Shown here piece after piece: positions 18,143 through 27,576 of a stretch of DNA of 64,000 bases. Under the pieces are notes generated by a model, which had not been told where the DNA came from, did no database searches, and saw only the letters and a list, made by a program, of their open reading frames with translations. How positions within the stretch are numbered: position 1 is the stretch's first letter; each line of letters starts with the position of its first letter. Origin of the DNA: Rhodanobacteraceae bacterium (GTDB lineage Bacteria; Pseudomonadota; Gammaproteobacteria; Xanthomonadales; SZUA-5); contig JADKFD010000001.1 in assembly GCA_016717705.1 (NCBI GenBank), positions 203,817-267,816 of the forward strand, in the 5' to 3' direction. The position numbers were made by a program, and so were the translations under genes.

Positions 18143-18970
18143 ATGCCCTCCCTTGCTGACACCCTGCTCGGCCGCGCGGTCGAACACGAACCTGCCTACA
18201 GCCCGGACTTGCTGATGCCCATCGCGCGCGCGAATGCTCGTGCGGAGCTCGGAATCGGCACGCCGCTGCCTTTTGTCGGCAGCGATCGCTGGACCGGCTT
18301 CGAGCTGAGTTGGCTGGAACCGGGCGGCAAGCCGCGCGTGGCGGTGCTGCGCGCCTGCGTGCCCGCCGATTCACCGCATCTGATCGAATCGAAGAGCTTC
18401 AAGCTGTATCTGAACAGCTATGCGCGCGAACGCATCAGCGATGTCGATGCGGCGGGTCAGCGCATCGCGGCGGATCTGTCGGCGGCCGCCGGCAGCCTCG
18501 TCGCGGTCGAGTTGCTGCTGCCGCAGGACTGGTGGCAACTGGCGCCCGCCGCGCTGCCCGGGACCTGCATCGACGATCTCGACATCATGATCGAACACAG
18601 CGGCGCGCTGCAGTCGCAGGCACTTGCGGCAGACACCAACGAGCAGGTCGCCGAAACCCTGGTCTCGCATCTGCTGAAGTCGAACTGCCCGGTCACCGGC
18701 CAGCCTGACTGGGCCAGCGTGGTCATCGACTACCGCGGCGCGCGCATCGACCGGGCTGGTCTGCTGCGTTACCTGGTGTCCTTCCGCGACGTGCGCGAGT
18801 TCCACGAGCAATGCGTCGAGCGCATCTACCTCGACATCCGCCAGCGCTGCGCGCCGGAATTTCTTGCCGTGGAAGCCCGCTACACCCGCCGCGGCGGCCT
18901 CGACATCAATCCTTATCGGGCCAGCAGCGGTGCGCCGGGGATTGCGGACCGCCGGACGTGGCGACAGTAG
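18143..18970 (+). CDS. queF: NADPH-dependent 7-cyano-7-deazaguanine reductase QueF
   Basis: QueF reduces preQ0 to preQ1 in queuosine biosynthesis. The 275-residue length marks the long, unimodal two-domain type found in proteobacteria. Landmarks: the NADPH/QueF motif ESKSFKLYLNS (about residue 82), the catalytic Cys of LKSNCPVTGQPDWASV (about residue 181), and SFRDVREFHEQCVERIYLDI. The ATG at 18143 starts MPSLADTLLGR as in homologues. No other queuosine genes are nearby. Confidence 0.94.
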   Translation: MPSLADTLLGRAVEHEPAYSPDLLMPIARANARAELGIGTPLPFVGSDRWTGFELSWLEPGGKPRVAVLRACVPADSPHLIESKSFKLYLNSYARERISDVDAAGQRIAADLSAAAGSLVAVELLLPQDWWQLAPAALPGTCIDDLDIMIEHSGALQSQALAADTNEQVAETLVSHLLKSNCPVTGQPDWASVVIDYRGARIDRAGLLRYLVSFRDVREFHEQCVERIYLDIRQRCAPEFLAVEARYTRRGGLDINPYRASSGAPGIADRRTWRQ

Positions 18971-19044
18971 CCCGCTGTACGCGCGCCAGCGCGTTCACCG
19001 GGTGCTTGCCGTAGGCCCGAGCCGGTGAACGGCTACGCCGTACA

Positions 19045-19066
19045 CCGGCCTACCAGAGCCGGTTTT
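19045..19066 (+). terminator. Weak candidate terminator between queF and the M50 protease
   Basis: CCGGC, loop, GCCGG followed by TTTT. Stem is only five pairs and the T-run short. It overlaps a longer palindrome-rich element (18975-19050) with words TTCACCGG and GTACACCGG also present at 29530-29620. Confidence 0.3.
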
Positions 19067-19073
19067 GCGCGAC

Positions 19074-19721
19074 TCAATCCCAGAACTTGAACTCGCCATA
19101 ACCCACCTGCGCCAGCCCCAGCGGGATGCCGGCGGCGTGGGTCAGCAGGGCCACCAGCCCCCAGAACGCGCGCGCCACCGGTGGCACCAGGAATAGCAGC
19201 AGGAACAGGGCCAGCATGGCGTAGTTGGCGTAACGATCGAACAGCGCGCGCACATCGCGCGGCAAGTATGGCCAGAGCGCCCCGTAGCCATCGAATCCCG
19301 GCAGCGGCAGCAGATTCAGGATCACTGCGCTCGCCTGCAAAAGGGCCAGAAAAGCCAGGCCCGGCGCGTAGTCGCTGCCGCGCACCGCCGGCAGGCTGAG
19401 CAGCAGCGACAGCAGCAGCAACAGCACCAGGTTCATCGCCGGTCCGGCCAGCGACACCGCGCTGTCCCAGTGCGCCGATCGCAGCAAACGACGGTCGATA
19501 TAGACCGCCGCGCCCGGCAAGCCAATGCCACCCATGATCAGGAACACCACCGGCAGGATGATCGATCCCATCGGATCGAGGTACTTGAGCGGGTTCATGC
19601 TCAGATAGCCCTTGTCCTTGACCGTGATGTCGCCACCGCGATAGGCCACCGCCGCATGCGCGAACTCATGCAGGCACACCGAGAAGATCCACAGGAACAG
19701 CACCAGCAAGAAGGTACTCAT
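19074..19721 (-). CDS. Site-2 protease family (M50) zinc metallopeptidase
   Basis: A 215-residue polytopic membrane protein with the zinc site FSVCLHEFAHAAVAYRGGD (HExxH in the first helix) and the second site NLLPLPGFDGYGALWPYLP (NxxPxxxxDG). Helices continue to the C-terminus. This fits the short FpvI/YwhC-like M50 class. The substrate is unknown. The ATG at 19721 is preferred, since longer frames read over the divergent promoter region. Divergent from the unknown secreted protein at 19879. Confidence 0.88.
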   Translation of the reverse strand: MSTFLLVLFLWIFSVCLHEFAHAAVAYRGGDITVKDKGYLSMNPLKYLDPMGSIILPVVFLIMGGIGLPGAAVYIDRRLLRSAHWDSAVSLAGPAMNLVLLLLLSLLLSLPAVRGSDYAPGLAFLALLQASAVILNLLPLPGFDGYGALWPYLPRDVRALFDRYANYAMLALFLLLFLVPPVARAFWGLVALLTHAAGIPLGLAQVGYGEFKFWD

Positions 19722-19878
19722 GCGTGCACTCGGCAGGGGGGGCGGGTGATGCTCGCACAGCAAGGGCAACAGCCGCCCGCGCAACGCCCGATTCAGCCTG
19801 CGCAAATGCCGCGCATGGTCATATCGACGGCGCAGGCTGGTTCCGCTGGTTCCCGATTCGACTATGGACGAGGGGCGT

Positions 19879-20865
19879 ATGCGCAAATTCATGCTGTCGC
19901 TGTTGCTGGGCCTGATGCTGGTGAGTGGCGTTGCCATGGGCGGTGGAGTCGAGCTCTCGGCACCCGATCCCACGGCGGCGACGGTGCCCACTGAAGGACC
20001 ACTGGACTCGCGCCTCAAGGTGCTTTCCGCGCTGCGTCGCAATGACGCAGCAACGCTGATCGAGGTCACGGACCCGGTCAACGGCCTCGAAAGCTTTCTC
20101 AGCGAAGGCCAGGATCAGACGCCATCGACGATTGCCGAGAAGATGGCAAAGGAGCCACTCAGCGAGGGCGATCAGGAAGCCCTGCGCCTGTGGACCACGC
20201 TGGCAGCGCCGGACGGTGTCGCCAAAGCCAGTGCGCAGTGGTACCCGCAATGGCAGGCGTTGGTGCCGCAAATGCTGGCGAGCGCGCAAATGGGAATCAC
20301 CGGAATGGGCACGGCGATCGCCGAGAGCACCTCGATGACAGCGCTGGAGCGCAGCCAGCTGATCGAGCTGCAATGGGCGCTTGGCGGCTGGTTGTCGCGC
20401 ACCGATTTTGCCGACCGCAAGAAATTCGATCAGGTGCTGGACATCGCCCGTGGCTGGATCGTCGCCAGCGGCAAGCAACACCCGCTGCAATTGCAGCTCA
20501 CTGGGCCGGAGCAGCGATTGCAGCTGGCCGACCAGGCCATCAAGTCGCTGAAACAGGTGCTGTCGCTATATGGCCTGGATGCCGATGGCGTGCTGGCCAG
20601 CGTCCGCCTGGAGGAGATCAGCCGCAACGGCGAGCGGGCGCAGGTACGCACCTCCTTCAAGCTGCTCGATGTGCCCCTGGTTTTCGACGAGGACCTGAGT
20701 TGGTTCGAGGGCGAGTGGCGCGACACCGAGGTGGTGAATGCCTTGAAGCTTGAACGCGCCAACGCGCCGGAGCCTGCATTCGACGACCTCCTTGATCCGC
20801 TGCCCGACACTGACGAGCCGGAGTCAATCACCAATACCGGCTGCAGTGCGCCGGTCGCGATCTGA
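19879..20865 (+). CDS. Secreted protein of unknown function
   Basis: A 328-residue protein with a signal peptide (MRKFMLSLLLGLMLVSGVAM) and no transmembrane segment after it. It is mostly helical (e.g. LRLWTTLAAPDGVAKASAQW, SLKQVLSLYGLDADGVLAS) and ends in an acidic stretch (DDLLDPLPDTDEPES) and a lone Cys. GAGGGG precedes the ATG at 19879; a GTG-free alternative ATG at 19864 has a poorer context. I do not recognise the family. It is divergent from an M50 protease, which does not by itself suggest a role. Confidence 0.7.
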   Translation: MRKFMLSLLLGLMLVSGVAMGGGVELSAPDPTAATVPTEGPLDSRLKVLSALRRNDAATLIEVTDPVNGLESFLSEGQDQTPSTIAEKMAKEPLSEGDQEALRLWTTLAAPDGVAKASAQWYPQWQALVPQMLASAQMGITGMGTAIAESTSMTALERSQLIELQWALGGWLSRTDFADRKKFDQVLDIARGWIVASGKQHPLQLQLTGPEQRLQLADQAIKSLKQVLSLYGLDADGVLASVRLEEISRNGERAQVRTSFKLLDVPLVFDEDLSWFEGEWRDTEVVNALKLERANAPEPAFDDLLDPLPDTDEPESITNTGCSAPVAI

Positions 20866-20882
20866 GGCGGGAACCAAGAGCC

Positions 20883-20957
20883 ATCGCGCGCGAGCGCGCT
20901 CCTACAAATCCTGCGTGGAATTGGGTCGGAGTTGTAGGAGCGCGCTCGCGCGCGATC
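20883..20957. repeat. Paired REP-like palindromes, family A
   Basis: ATCGCGCGCGAGCGCGCTCC-TACA (20883-20906) faces TGTAGGAGCGCGCTCGCGCG-CGATC (20933-20957), forming a head-to-head pair able to fold into a long hairpin between two convergent genes. This is the cleanest copy of the family in the window. Confidence 0.75.
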
Positions 20958-20982
20958 GGCAAGCGTGTACTGCCGCACAGGC

Positions 20983-21285
20983 TCAGCCCGGCCGCACCGG
21001 TGAGGCCGCCCACTCGCCGACCACGGTGCTCCACGGGCGCACGCGCCAGCGCTGCACCAGTCCGTTGGCCACGTAGGGATCGTTCTGCGCGAAGCGCTCG
21101 GCGGCCTCGCCGGTCTCGCCCTGGAACAGCAGGACGGCCCCGTCGGCCGGATCCGCCAGCGCGCCGCCCAGCAGCAATTCGCCACGCGCATGGGCATCCC
21201 AGGCCAGACGCAAATGCTCGTTGCGGTATTCGCCGCGACGGGCCAGGTAATCGGGGGAGACATCGTAGATCAGCAGGAAGTGCAT
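20983..21285 (-). CDS. YciI-family protein
   Basis: A 100-residue ferredoxin-like-fold protein with the family signature MHFLLIYDVSPDYLARRGEY, HLRLAWDAHARGELLLGGAL, and GAVLLFQGETGEAAERFAQND-PYV (conserved D-P-Y). YciI proteins are small dimeric proteins, some with dehydrochlorinase-like or stress roles; function here is unassigned. ATG at 21285. Confidence 0.88.
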   Translation of the reverse strand: MHFLLIYDVSPDYLARRGEYRNEHLRLAWDAHARGELLLGGALADPADGAVLLFQGETGEAAERFAQNDPYVANGLVQRWRVRPWSTVVGEWAASPVRPG

Positions 21286-21370
21286 TGGCGCGGTCCTGTT
21301 CGATGATGGAATGCGAGATTAGCCTTTCGTCGCGCGCTCATGCTCAGCTGCTGTGGCGCCGACGCCGCTC

Positions 21371-21379
21371 ATCTACAAT
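21371..21379 (+). promoter_or_regulatory. Possible -10 box upstream of the diguanylate cyclase
   Basis: ATCTACAAT, 46 bases before the ATG, a good TACAAT hexamer and the same TCTACAAT word as before ttcA. No clear -35. Confidence 0.3.
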
Positions 21380-21424
21380 ACAAACGATTCCCGCTCGCAC
21401 GCGACCCGCCCCGAACCGCCACCG

Positions 21425-23527
21425 ATGATGCCGAGCCCTCGAACTGGACTTGTTGCTCGTGCGTGCCTTGCGCTGCTCGGTCTCTGGCTCGGGCTGGTCG
21501 GTGTGCGACTCGGCGCCGAGACGCCGCCGACCGATACCCTGCCGCGCCATCCGCTGGAAATCCAGGCGCTGACCGAGCCGGAGGCTGTGCTCGCAGCACT
21601 GCCGGCCGCGTTCGAGCGCGCCGGTGACGATGCCCATGAGCTGGCTCTGCTGGAGCTGGCCCGCGCCAATGCGTGTCGCGTCATGGCCGACTGGAACTGC
21701 CAGAGCCTGGCCGGCGCAGCTGCGGTGGCAGCTGCCGAGCGCGCGGCGGACCCGATCCTGCAGATACGCGGGCTGATCGCGCAGTCACGTGGCTTCATCG
21801 CGCTGCAGGATTACACCCGTGGCGAACTGCTGCTCGGCAAGGCCCAGGTGCTGCTGGAGCAGTCGCCATCGCCGGAACTGTCTGCCGACGTCTATCTCGC
21901 CTACTCCTCGCTCAGCGAGTTCATCGGCAAGCATGAATCGGCGCTGCGTTATTCAGAGCTCGGCCTGGCCGCACTCGGCGACGCCGCCGCGTCGGGCGTC
22001 CGGACGCGATTGTTGCGCAACCGTGCGCGCGCACAGACGCGGCTCGGGAAGTTCGACGAGGCGCGCCAGTCGCTCGGCGAGGCCCGGCTCGCCGCGGGTG
22101 CGCTGATCGACCCCAAGCTGCATGCCGAACTGGCGCTGGAGACAGCGCGGGTGGCCCGCCTGGCCAAGGATGTCCCCGAGCAGGTCCGCATGGGCGAGGA
22201 AATACTGGCGCTCGGCCAACAATTGCAGAACTCGCAGCTGCGCGGCCTGGGTGAGGAAGTGCTCGGCCTTGCGGCGCTCGATGCGGGCGACCTGCCCGTC
22301 GCGCGTCAACACCTGCGGGCGGCTGCCGAGGCCTTTCGAGCGCTTGGCCTGGATCGCGATGAACTCAGGGTTACCCGGCAGTTGCTCGACCGCTTGATCG
22401 AGAACGAGAGCGACCCTGAAGTCTGGAGAGCGCTGGTTCAGCGTTTCGTCGCGCTGGAACGTGATATCTCGCAGAACGATCGGGCCAAGGCGGCCGACGA
22501 TTTCGAGGCCAGGCTCAAGTACGCGCAGCAGGAGCTGGAAGTGCTCCGGCTGGAGAATGAGGCGACGCTGGAACGCGAGCGTGCGCAGGCGCTGGCCGAG
22601 GGTCATCGACTGACGCGATTGCTGATGATTTCGGCCCTGATCACGCTGGTCGTGCTGGGCTTCTTTTTCGTGCAGCAGCGGCGTTCGAATCGGCAACTGC
22701 AGGCGGCACTGGCTGCGCGCCGCGAGAGCGAGGCCAAGGCCACTGATCTGTTGCGACTGAGCAAGGGCATGGTGTTCCTGCATGACCTGCGCGGCGAACT
22801 GGTCATGGTCAACCTGGCCACTGCCGAAGCCCTCGGCACCCTGCCCGAGCAACTGGTCGGGCGCGCGCTCGGCGACTTTCTGGCAGATACCTCGCGCAGC
22901 GAATACGAAAATTACCTGAAACGTCTGGCGCAGCAGCAACAGGACGAAGGCACGCTGCTGGTGCGGCGCGCGGATTCCGGCGAGCGCCTGTGGCGCTACA
23001 GCAGTCGCTTGTCCGAGACCCGCGGATACGCGATCGGCCATGCCGTCGACATCACCGAGCAAGCGCGGGAAGCAGAAGCCCTGCGCGCCGAAAACCTGCG
23101 CGACGCGCTGACCCAGGCCTACAACCGCCGCTATTTGCCCCTGTTCGAATCCCGCCTCGCCGAACGCAGCTGGGCGGTGATCAATGTCGATCTCGACCAG
23201 TTCAAGTTGATCAACGATACCCAGGGCCACGATGCCGGCGATCAGGTGTTGATCGCGATGACCGCGTACCTGCAGCAACAGGTGCGCGAGGCGGATGCGG
23301 TGGTGCGCAGCGGCGGTGACGAATTCGTGCTCCTGCTGGCGGACGCCGACGAAGGACGCGTGCACGGCTTGCTGGCGCGGCTGCGCGCCGGCATGGATCA
23401 GGCACCCTGCCGCTACTCGACGGGACACGCAGTGCGCCAGCGCGGCGAGCACCTGACCGACACCCTGGCACGCGCTGATGCCGAGATGTACAGCCTGCGC
23501 CGGGCCGCGCGCGAACGGCGGGCGTAG
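21425..23527 (+). CDS. TPR-PAS-GGDEF diguanylate cyclase, membrane bound
   Basis: Predicted to make cyclic di-GMP. The 700-residue protein has a signal-like N-terminal helix (VARACLALLGLWLGLVGV), a periplasmic TPR-type sensor domain (about 60-385), a coiled coil (RLKYAQQELEVLRLENEATL), one membrane segment (LLMISALITLVVLGFFFV, about 402-419), a PAS-like segment (VFLHDLRGELVMVNLATAEA) and a GGDEF domain with VDLDQFKLINDTQGHDAGDQ and SGGDEF (about residue 629). The inhibitory I-site READ lies five residues before the motif, so product feedback is expected. ATG 21425 and 21428 are both possible starts. Confidence 0.9.
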   Translation: MMPSPRTGLVARACLALLGLWLGLVGVRLGAETPPTDTLPRHPLEIQALTEPEAVLAALPAAFERAGDDAHELALLELARANACRVMADWNCQSLAGAAAVAAAERAADPILQIRGLIAQSRGFIALQDYTRGELLLGKAQVLLEQSPSPELSADVYLAYSSLSEFIGKHESALRYSELGLAALGDAAASGVRTRLLRNRARAQTRLGKFDEARQSLGEARLAAGALIDPKLHAELALETARVARLAKDVPEQVRMGEEILALGQQLQNSQLRGLGEEVLGLAALDAGDLPVARQHLRAAAEAFRALGLDRDELRVTRQLLDRLIENESDPEVWRALVQRFVALERDISQNDRAKAADDFEARLKYAQQELEVLRLENEATLERERAQALAEGHRLTRLLMISALITLVVLGFFFVQQRRSNRQLQAALAARRESEAKATDLLRLSKGMVFLHDLRGELVMVNLATAEALGTLPEQLVGRALGDFLADTSRSEYENYLKRLAQQQQDEGTLLVRRADSGERLWRYSSRLSETRGYAIGHAVDITEQAREAEALRAENLRDALTQAYNRRYLPLFESRLAERSWAVINVDLDQFKLINDTQGHDAGDQVLIAMTAYLQQQVREADAVVRSGGDEFVLLLADADEGRVHGLLARLRAGMDQAPCRYSTGHAVRQRGEHLTDTLARADAEMYSLRRAARERRA

Positions 23528-23560
23528 GCGCGCGGGCAGCAGCGCTGTTTTCTGCCGGTT

Positions 23561-23580
23561 TTCGCGCGCAAGCGCGCTCC
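23561..23580. repeat. REP-like palindrome, family A
   Basis: TTCGCGCGCAAGCGCGCTCC, directly after the diguanylate cyclase stop. Confidence 0.6.
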
Positions 23581-23734
23581 AGGCGTCGCGACATTCTGCC
23601 CCCATCGCGACCAAGGTCGCCGCCGTGAGTGACCCGGGACCGCCGCGCGGCTGATCCGGGACGATCCTGACGTCGCTATGCTCGCCACCTTCACTGCAGC
23701 GATGTGGACAACCACATCCAGAGACCCGGACCCC

Positions 23735-26044
23735 ATGAAGTTCCGCTCCTGCTTGTTGCTGTCCAGCTTGCTGTTGCCGCTGGCAGCAACAGCCGAACCC
23801 TGGTTGCGCGTCGAGCAACCGACGGCTGCGCTGCGCGCGCAACTGCCCGCGCATGCCATCGACTACGGCAGCTTCATCTGGATGCCGGCAGCGGCCGCCC
23901 CGACGGGTGTGCTTGGCGCCCGCGTGCAGCGCAGCGAACAACCGTTCGCGCTGGTGATCGACGGCGAGCCGGTCGATCCACTGCAAATGCCGGCAAGCAA
24001 CAATCCGTGGTGGCAAGCGAACAGCGTCAGCGGCGGCGACTTCCGCCTGGTCCAGCTTTACGGTCCGCCGCGGGTGCAGGATCTGGCCGAACTGCGCGCC
24101 GCCAATGTGCGCCCGGTGCGCTACCTGGCGCCATTCAGTTACATCGTCTGGTCGACCCGAGCGGAGCTCGACAACCTCAGCGCGCGCAGCGGCGCCGTGC
24201 GCTGGGCCGGCGATCTGTTGCCGGCGCAGCGAGTGCCCGCCGCAGAGCCGCGAATGGCCGGCCGGACCGACGCGGGCGATGGCGCTGGTCGACGCCGCCA
24301 GCGCCGATGACGTGATCGCGGCGCTGATTGCGCTGCCAGCGCAACGGGTCGAGCGCACGTCACTGACGTCCGACCTGACGCTGATCGAACTGGAGTTGTC
24401 CGGCAGCGACTATCTGAGCGCCGCCAATGTGCCTGGCGTGTACACGCTGCAACACATCGACAGCGGCGGCGGCCCGCGCGGCGAGATGAGCAATCAATCG
24501 ATCGTCGGTGGCATCAACGGCGGCGGCAGCGTCGTGCCCGGCTACGTCGACTGGCTGACACCCACGGGCCTGAGCGGCGCCGGGGTCAAGGTCAGCATCG
24601 TCGACGGCGGCATCCGCACCACGCACGCCGACCTCGCCTCGCGAATCGTTCCGTGCCTGGGCAGCGAGGGCAGCTGCGTCACTGCCAATGACAACCACGG
24701 CACGCATGTCGCCGGTGCCGTCGCCGGCACCGGTGCGTCCGCGGTGCGCGATGCCGCGCTGTTCCTGCGTGGGCAGGGCGTCGCGCCCGGCGCCAGCCTG
24801 ATTCAGCAGCGCTACGGGCCGTTCCTCAGCGCCGCAGGCCCGGGCAGCATGGTCGCCAATGGCATGCTGCGCATCTACAAGGACGCGGCCGTCAGCGGGG
24901 CGCAGCTGGCCAACAACTCCTGGGGCCCGACCGGCACACCGCAGGGCTACGACATTCCGACCATGCAGGTCGACATGATCGCCCGCGACGCCGACCCGAC
25001 AGTGGCCGGCAACCAGCCGGTCCTGACCGTGTGGTCGATCATGAACGGCAACGGCGATCGCAATACGGGCATTTGCGCGCCGAGTTCGCTGGGCTCGCCG
25101 GACGAGGCGAAGAACCTGTTCGCCATCGGCTCGACCAGGATGCAGACCGGCGCCGGCGCGCAGATCGCCGCGCTGTTCGATGTGTCGAGCAACAGCGCGC
25201 ACGGCCCGGCCTGCGATGGCCGCATGGTGCCGCACATCGTCGCGCCAGGGTGTTCCACCGACAGTACGGGTTCGGGCAGCGACAGCAGTTTCGCGCTGCT
25301 GTGCGGCACCAGCATGGCCTCGCCGGTGGTCTCCGGCGCCAGCGCCTTGTACTGGCAGCGCTATCGCAATCTCAACGGTGGTCGCGATCCCAGCCCGGCG
25401 CTGATCAAGGCGGTGTTCACCGCGGCGGCGAAGAACCTGACCGGCTTTCTCGACGCCGATGGCGGCGTCATGCCGCAGCGCCCGAACCGCTACTCCGGCT
25501 GGGGTCGGCTCGATCTGAATGCCGTGATCAATCCCGGCGTCGATGTCTGGTTGTTCGATCAGGCGCAGGTCTTGCCGACGACCGGCAGCACCTGGGCGGT
25601 GGACCTTCTGGCCGACGACCCGGTCCAGCCGGTGCGCATCATGCTGTCGTGGACCGATGCGCCAGGACCGGGTACCGGCGGCACCACGCCGTCGTGGACC
25701 AATGATCTCGATCTGAGCGTCAGCGCCGGCGCGCAGACCTGGCGCGGCAATGTCTTCGATCAGGCCAGCGGCTGGTCGGCGGCTGGCGGCAGCGCCGATG
25801 CCAAGAACAATCTCGAAGGCGTATTCCTCAGCCCGGCGCAGCACGCCGGCGGCGGATTCAGCATCAACGTGCTGGCCGCCACCATCGCTGCGGACGCGCT
25901 GAATCCGTGGACACCCACTACCCCGCGCCAGGATTTCGCCGTCGTTTGCTACAACTGCAAGCCGTCGGACCCGCGCTGTTCGCCGATGGCTTCGATGGTG
26001 CCAGCCCGATCGATGCCCTGTTCGCCAACGGCTTCGAGGATTGA
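23735..26044 (+). pseudogene. Secreted subtilisin-like (S8) serine protease, two frameshifts
   Basis: From the ATG at 23735 the product has a signal peptide (MKFRSCLLLSSLLLPLAATA) and a propeptide-like region. The frame slips near 24260 and continues as AMALVDAASADDVIAALIAL with the S8 domain: Asp in VKVSIVDGGIRTTHADL, His in NDNHGTHVAGAVAG, Ser in LLCGTSMASPVVSGASALY. A P/jelly-roll-like C-terminal domain follows (RIMLSWTDAPGPGTGG, TNDLDLSV). A second slip near 25972 is repaired by one base to give ALFADGFDGASPIDALFANG-FED and a TGA at 26042-26044, instead of reading into the repeat downstream. Repaired length is about 770 residues. Catalytic residues are all present. Confidence 0.85.
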
Positions 26045-26424
26045 GCGCGTCGCCCCGCCATCTACGCAGGATGTGGTGAGCGCAGCGAACCGCATCGATT
26101 TTGCTTCGGCTGACCTCACGACACGCGACCGATGCGCATCGCTGCGCTCAACGCATCCTACTCCCGCGTGGCGCGATCTCGAGTCCGTCCTGCAGGGGCC
26201 GGCTACAGGCGTCGTCAAGGGCGCCCAGACACCGCCACCCTTCGACGCCACGTCGGTGAAGCTCTGGACGCTTTGCTCAGGGCGACAGGTGGACGAGTAG
26301 CCAGTTCGATGCGCGAAAGCTGCAGGCCAGGCTGACCGCAGGCGCGGCGCCAGGAGTTGCCATAGCAGCGCCATGGCGACGCCGAGCAACGCAGCATCAG
26401 ACCCATAGGCGCGGAAAGCCAAGT
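26045..26424. repeat. Repeat-rich spacer
   Basis: No gene is supported. GCAGGATGTGGTGAGCGCAG-CGAACCGCATCGAT (from 26066) pairs imperfectly with the bases at 26130-26161 (GATGCGCATCGCTGCGCTCA and on) to form a large palindrome. 26239-26285 holds CCCTTCGACGCCACGTCGGT and GGACGCTTTGCTCAGGGCGA, a partial relative of the inverted repeat at 16747-16873. 26330-26424 looks like non-coding relic sequence. Confidence 0.55.
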
Positions 26425-27576
26425 TCAGCCGTGGTCGCCGCCCTTCAGATACTCCGTCTGCGTCTCCGGCGCCGGCTGGCAGCCGTACTGGGTGATCAGC
26501 AGATTGTCGGTGGCGTCGGCCTTCTTGATGAAGGCGCGCACGCGCTCGGCCAGATACTCGTACTCGGACGGCGCGAACACGTCGGAGATGTGCACCACCA
26601 GGTTCAGGCGCACGGTGCTGCCGACCAGGTCGAAGGCAAATGGCGCGTGTTCGGCGGACAGCAGGAATTTGAACAACTCGTTGAGCCCGCGGTTGCCGGC
26701 CTGCGCCATCGGCGACGAGAAGTTCAGGTGCTCGGAGCAGCAGCACCAGATCTTGATCGGCGCGCTGCCGACGTGGAAGGACCAGTTGTGGCTGCCGTGA
26801 CGCGCCAGCACCGGGTCGATGTCCGCACTGGCGAGCGCGTTTTCGACGAAGCTGACCAGCGGATGCGCCTCCGGCGTCTCGAAGTACTCGCCGAATTCGT
26901 GGTTGGCTTCCAGGTCCGAGCCGCAACTCGGGCAGTAGCGCACGGCGCGATCGATCAGTTCCTCGCAGGCCGGGCACTGCACGCCGAAGGGAACCTTCTG
27001 CGCACGGAATTCGTCGATGAAGCGGCGCACGTCGCCGATCGGGATGCCAAAGCCGACCGAATCGGCGGCATTCAGCTTGCAGGTGGTGACCGCGATGATG
27101 CGCCGCTGGTCGTCGAGCATCGGACCGCCGGAATTGCCCGGATTGATCGCCGCATCGGTCTGCAGGAAGTACTGCTCGTCGAGCAACTGGCGCGCGTGCG
27201 AGATCACGCCCTCGGTCAGCGACAGCGGCAGGCCGACCGGAAAACCGAGGATATGCACACCCTGCTTGGGCTTGAGCTGCTCGCCGTCGCTCAGCGCCAG
27301 CACTTCGCCATCGACCGCGCGCGCCAGTTCGACGATCGCCAGGTCGCGATGCGGGTGGATGCGGCACACGCGGCCGATGATGCGCGAGCGATCGCGCATC
27401 TCGATGGCGACCTCGCGGTAGGGTTGCACCACGTGGCAGTTGGTCAGCAGGTGATTGGCATCGATCAGGAAGCCCGAGCCGGTGCCGGTACCGGTGTACA
27501 CCTGGTACACGCCCAGGCGTTCGATGTCGTCGAGCGACTGCGGGGCCGCAATCGGCAGATCCAGTTCAGGCGTCAT
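26425..27576 (-). CDS. Trypsin-like (S1C) serine protease with zinc ribbon and YbjN/chaperone-like C-terminal domain
   Basis: A 383-residue cytoplasmic protein without a signal peptide. Residues about 30-190 are a Deg/HtrA-type protease domain with His48 (LLTNCHVV), Asp78 (HPHRDLAIVEL) and Ser149 (NPGNSGGPML). A four-cysteine zinc ribbon follows (CPAC at 201-204, CPSC at 215-218), then about 160 residues without a PDZ domain whose pattern (LVSFVENALASADIDPVLAR, KIWCCCSEHLNFSSPMAQ, LLITQYGCQPAPETQTE) resembles YbjN/type III chaperone-like folds. The start overlaps the end of the upstream gene by 11 bases, so the pair is translationally coupled. Substrate unknown. The lack of export signal and PDZ is unusual for this protease type. 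Confidence 0.8.
   Translation of the reverse strand: MTPELDLPIAAPQSLDDIERLGVYQVYTGTGTGSGFLIDANHLLTNCHVVQPYREVAIEMRDRSRIIGRVCRIHPHRDLAIVELARAVDGEVLALSDGEQLKPKQGVHILGFPVGLPLSLTEGVISHARQLLDEQYFLQTDAAINPGNSGGPMLDDQRRIIAVTTCKLNAADSVGFGIPIGDVRRFIDEFRAQKVPFGVQCPACEELIDRAVRYCPSCGSDLEANHEFGEYFETPEAHPLVSFVENALASADIDPVLARHGSHNWSFHVGSAPIKIWCCCSEHLNFSSPMAQAGNRGLNELFKFLLSAEHAPFAFDLVGSTVRLNLVVHISDVFAPSEYEYLAERVRAFIKKADATDNLLITQYGCQPAPETQTEYLKGGDHG

Noticed and set aside
21953..24358. 801-codon minus frame opposite the diguanylate cyclase
   Set aside because: It spans the end of one convincing gene and the start of another and contains no family motif.
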